64,000 nt of DNA from positions 2,728,001 to 2,792,000 of the forward strand of contig NZ_CP095071.1 of NCBI RefSeq assembly GCF_022919575.1. Reading direction: 5' to 3'. Shown here piece after piece: positions 61,727 to 64,000 of the stretch. A model generated the notes under the pieces. That model worked only from the letters and a program-made list of their open reading frames with translations. It ran no database searches and was not told the DNA's origin. The number at the start of each line of letters is the position of its first letter. The first letter of the stretch is position 1. The stretch comes from Gracilibacillus salinarum. GTDB taxonomy: Bacteria; Bacillota; Bacilli; Bacillales; Amphibacillaceae. The position numbers were made by a program, and so were the translations under genes.

Positions 61727-61841
61727 TTCGATCACCTCATTATCATTTTTATTGAACTAACATATCTAAAATATCAATTTTACTGAATTATATATCTATT
61801 ATAAACTAAATGTATGATACAACGAAAAAGGAGCAAATCAG

Positions 61842-62023
61842 ATGAAAGTATTAACCATTGTCACTCACCCCAGAGAAGATTCGTTAACCTTCCAGATTGC
61901 CTATCAGTTTGTCAAAGGACTTCGTGATGCAGGTCATCAAACAGAAATTATTGATAGCCGGGATATGCAGACTATTGGATGGAGAAGGCTTATGAATTGG
62001 GGATAACCTATGCCCAAAAATAA
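61842..62023 (+). pseudogene. NAD(P)H quinone oxidoreductase remnant (internal deletion)
   Basis: ATG with AAGGAG and KVLTIVTHPREDSLTFQIAY, the flavodoxin-like N-terminus of the YwrO/MdaB family, runs to about residue 48 (IIDSRDMQ), then, in another frame, continues MEKAYELGITYAQK, which looks like the C-terminus of the same family. The ~130 residues between are missing. So a large deletion has joined both ends. Confidence 0.7.
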
Positions 62024-62083
62024 AGAAGCCGTTGGAAACTAAGTAGTTCCGTTTTTGTGGAGAAACAGTATAAATAGCATATG

Positions 62084-62127
62084 AAATGGCATACCAAATC
62101 GCAAAGTAAATTGATATGCCATTTTTA
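62084..62127. terminator. Stem-loop terminator
   Basis: AAATGGCATA / TATGCCATTT with a 21-base loop and five T on the plus strand, 60 bases after the quinone-reductase remnant. Confidence 0.65.
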
Positions 62128-62288
62128 TTGTTATATCAACAATTTGATTAAATTAACATATAAAATAGCATTATAAATAACAAAATAAATAACAGAGTGA
62201 CAATAACTGTTGTCAAGGTGTAAATTATAGTGTTAAAATAGGCGTTAATTACTATGATGATTTTACTATTTTCTTGGGAGGCGATAAA

Positions 62289-62528
62289 ATGCAGTTCATA
62301 GAGCCTAAAAACAAAAACGCTGATAAAGTTGATTGGTTGATATCTGAACAAGTTAGAGAGATAGTGAAGAATTATGCTGAATACTGTGAGTATGATGAAA
62401 GTGAAGTTGTTGATAAGTTCTTAAAAAATCTAATAGATGATAAGAAATTTATTGATTGGGTTAATGGAATAAGAAACAACAAACGAATGATTAAAAAAAT
62501 GGGATTAGAAGAAAGAATGGAGGACTAA
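62289..62528 (+). CDS. Small acidic helical protein upstream of transposase-like gene
   Basis: 79 residues from ATG 62289, GGGAGG 7 bases upstream. Helical, charged; the middle (EYCEYDESEVVDKFLKNLI) looks like a small DNA-binding or ribbon-helix-helix type module. Stop is 4 bases before the TTG of the following gene, so both form one unit. Not recognised. Probably an accessory of the adjacent mobile element protein. Confidence 0.6.
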   Translation: MQFIEPKNKNADKVDWLISEQVREIVKNYAEYCEYDESEVVDKFLKNLIDDKKFIDWVNGIRNNKRMIKKMGLEERMED

Positions 62529-62532
62529 AAAA

Positions 62533-64000
62533 TTGGCTAAATTACAGCGATTAGCTACAAGAGAAGATGGCATCGTTGTTGTTCATAATCCAGTTAATGA
62601 AGAAGAGTTAAAAGATAGAAAAGAGCAATATCTACTACTGTCAGACAAACAGTTTGCTACTCGATATAATCATATGCTTTATCTCCCCGTTGAATTTACT
62701 TGGAACGACAAGTCTCACAAAATCCAATACAATTTCTGCACTAACCCCTTCTGCAAATGGTGTGGTCAGGAACAAGTTAAATTTGAAACAGTTAAAGGGA
62801 AACCATCACGATATAAAATCAGTGGAACGAGTAGTAAGAAGTCGCTTGTGTGTAATCCAGACCCTATCCACCCAAATAGAGGTATGACATTAAATTGTTA
62901 TTCGACTGCTGTTTCGAATTGGTCGGTTGCAGAAGAAATTTCGAGACTAATTCGTATCAATCAGACACAAGATGTAGAGCCAAAGTATAGCTTTCATAAG
63001 GATACTTGTGTTGTTGGACACTTTACTCCATTTGATAATCCTTATAGGTTTTACAAGCAAGGCAAGACGTTAAATAATGCTCAACGTTGGCAATGTAAAG
63101 TCTGTAAGAAAAAGACAAGTGTTCTTCCGAATAAACGACAATCAACAACCTATCGTCAAAAACGAAATGATATTCTCCCAATGTTTGCAAAATTGCTTTT
63201 GAATAAAATGCCTATCAACCGTACTTGTGATATTTTAGAAATCGGGGTTAGCACTTATTATCATAAATTAGAATGGCTATACCGATGTTGTTTGGAATTC
63301 TTGGACAAGTATGAAACTCCCCATTTAAATAACCAATCTTTCGAAGAAATGTGGCTAAACACCGATAAAATGCACTATAACCTCAATAACGTTCGAAAGA
63401 AAGGTCAAGGTGGCAAAAAGTATGCAGGACTGGAAGATAATCAAGTGCAGACCTATGTGGTAGTTTCAGCGGATGCAATTTCAAGATACGTGTTCAGAGT
63501 GGATGTCGCATATGATTGGGAAATGACAGTCGAGGATTTAAAGTACGATACTGTCATCTATAAAGAAGACCATTTGAACGATTTCAGCAAGAAAAATAAC
63601 CGATTGGACTTTTCATATTACCCTCAAGAACCATCACCAAAAGATAATCAAAAACTACACCAATTTCGAGAGGAATTAAATGAATTCAATAAGAGAATGC
63701 AGTATGTAGATGGACTTCACGTTAATCCAACTTATACGACAATGGCTCACTTTTGGTTAATTAAAAAAATGGTCAATGCTAATGAGTGGAGAATGATAAG
63801 TGATAATGACCCGTCCATAAAATCGGCATTTTTCCGAGTGTTCTCGAAGGAAGTAAGATTATCTGATGCACACCATTTCATTTGTTCGGTTGATAAGAAC
63901 AAGAGTAGAAAGCAATGTTTAGAAGAGTTTGAGGATGCGAAACTTGATTTATTAGATTGGGGATTTCACAAAGGATACGAAACAAAGAATTTACGTAAGT
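62533..64000 (+). CDS. Zinc-ribbon DDE transposase-like protein (3' end beyond window)
   Basis: At least 489 residues, TTG start 9 bases after GGAGG, open to the window edge. Cys pairs FCTNPFCKWC and WQCKVCKKK give zinc fingers, then KRQSTTYRQKRNDILPMFAK and a helix-turn-helix-like stretch (PINRTCDILEIGVSTYYHKL). A DDE-type catalytic core fits: Asp in MWLNTDKMHY (~282) and Asp in MISDNDPSIKS (~420); the last Glu would be beyond the window. Similar in domain order to IS1/IS1595-type proteins with N-terminal zinc binding, but not identified. Part of an unclassified mobile unit with the preceding gene. Confidence 0.65.
   Translation, partial: MAKLQRLATREDGIVVVHNPVNEEELKDRKEQYLLLSDKQFATRYNHMLYLPVEFTWNDKSHKIQYNFCTNPFCKWCGQEQVKFETVKGKPSRYKISGTSSKKSLVCNPDPIHPNRGMTLNCYSTAVSNWSVAEEISRLIRINQTQDVEPKYSFHKDTCVVGHFTPFDNPYRFYKQGKTLNNAQRWQCKVCKKKTSVLPNKRQSTTYRQKRNDILPMFAKLLLNKMPINRTCDILEIGVSTYYHKLEWLYRCCLEFLDKYETPHLNNQSFEEMWLNTDKMHYNLNNVRKKGQGGKKYAGLEDNQVQTYVVVSADAISRYVFRVDVAYDWEMTVEDLKYDTVIYKEDHLNDFSKKNNRLDFSYYPQEPSPKDNQKLHQFREELNEFNKRMQYVDGLHVNPTYTTMAHFWLIKKMVNANEWRMISDNDPSIKSAFFRVFSKEVRLSDAHHFICSVDKNKSRKQCLEEFEDAKLDLLDWGFHKGYETKNLRK

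Overview
The window looks like the chromosome of a low-GC, probably moderately halophilic member of the Bacillaceae (Gracilibacillus/Oceanobacillus-like). This is inferred from strong AGGAGG ribosome binding sites, AbrB, a BirA-controlled bioB, a preQ1-I riboswitch, YjzC and YibE/F proteins, and Bacillus-type intergenic palindromes. I see no rRNA, tRNA or CRISPR array.

Layout. 1-3.4 kb: a minus-strand GrpE-like / Hsp70-like / J-domain-like chaperone operon, the last gene running off the left edge. 3.5-7.3 kb: small housekeeping and membrane genes (racemase family, DUF488, lipoprotein) and a tiny TxpA/BsrG-like holin-type toxin with its own long terminator hairpin. 8-11.4 kb: a wall-anchored GH43 arabinanase-like enzyme. 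11.7-22.4 kb: LysR regulator, acyl-CoA thioesterase, DUF4309-GH3 fusion, an IS110 fossil, DinB-like and CMD proteins, metallophosphoesterase, polysaccharide deacetylase, bioB and a threonine-synthase-like enzyme.

22.5-38.4 kb is the most unusual region: a 17-gene, minus-strand Tad/Flp pilus locus. It carries CpaB-, TadZ-, TadA-, TadB- and TadC-like assembly proteins, one Flp prepilin and TadE/TadG-like pseudopilins. Between Flp and TadE lie tandemly duplicated genes: two VWA lipoproteins, two large secreted proteins built of strict Gly-led hexapeptide repeats ending in a glycine-zipper domain, and two paralogous polytopic membrane proteins, plus more membrane proteins. I know of no description of this accessory set.

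39-45.4 kb: a PTS operon (SgaT-type IIC, IIB, IIA, divergent phosphofructokinase, class II aldolase, TPR protein) led by a PRD regulator. 45.5-51.8 kb: a DUF2089/ABC export operon, a VUT-family queuosine-precursor transporter under a preQ1-I riboswitch whose leader holds three competing helices, YjzC, a YibE/F pair and a NERD protein. 52-59.6 kb: a CPBP protease and a compact chorismate-diverting cluster (chorismate lyase-like protein, extra DAHP synthase, two PaaK-like ligases) next to TPR-like and small helical proteins. 59.7-60.3 kb: a 591-bp gene-free element with perfect 24-bp terminal inverted repeats. 60.4-64 kb: AbrB, a LysR regulator beside an internally deleted quinone-reductase remnant, and at the right edge a two-gene unit with a zinc-ribbon DDE transposase-like protein that is cut by the window end.

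Decay is visible in several places (IS110, quinone reductase, two small membrane genes, a frameshifted TPR gene). A short palindromic repeat occurs three times, each time between convergent genes.
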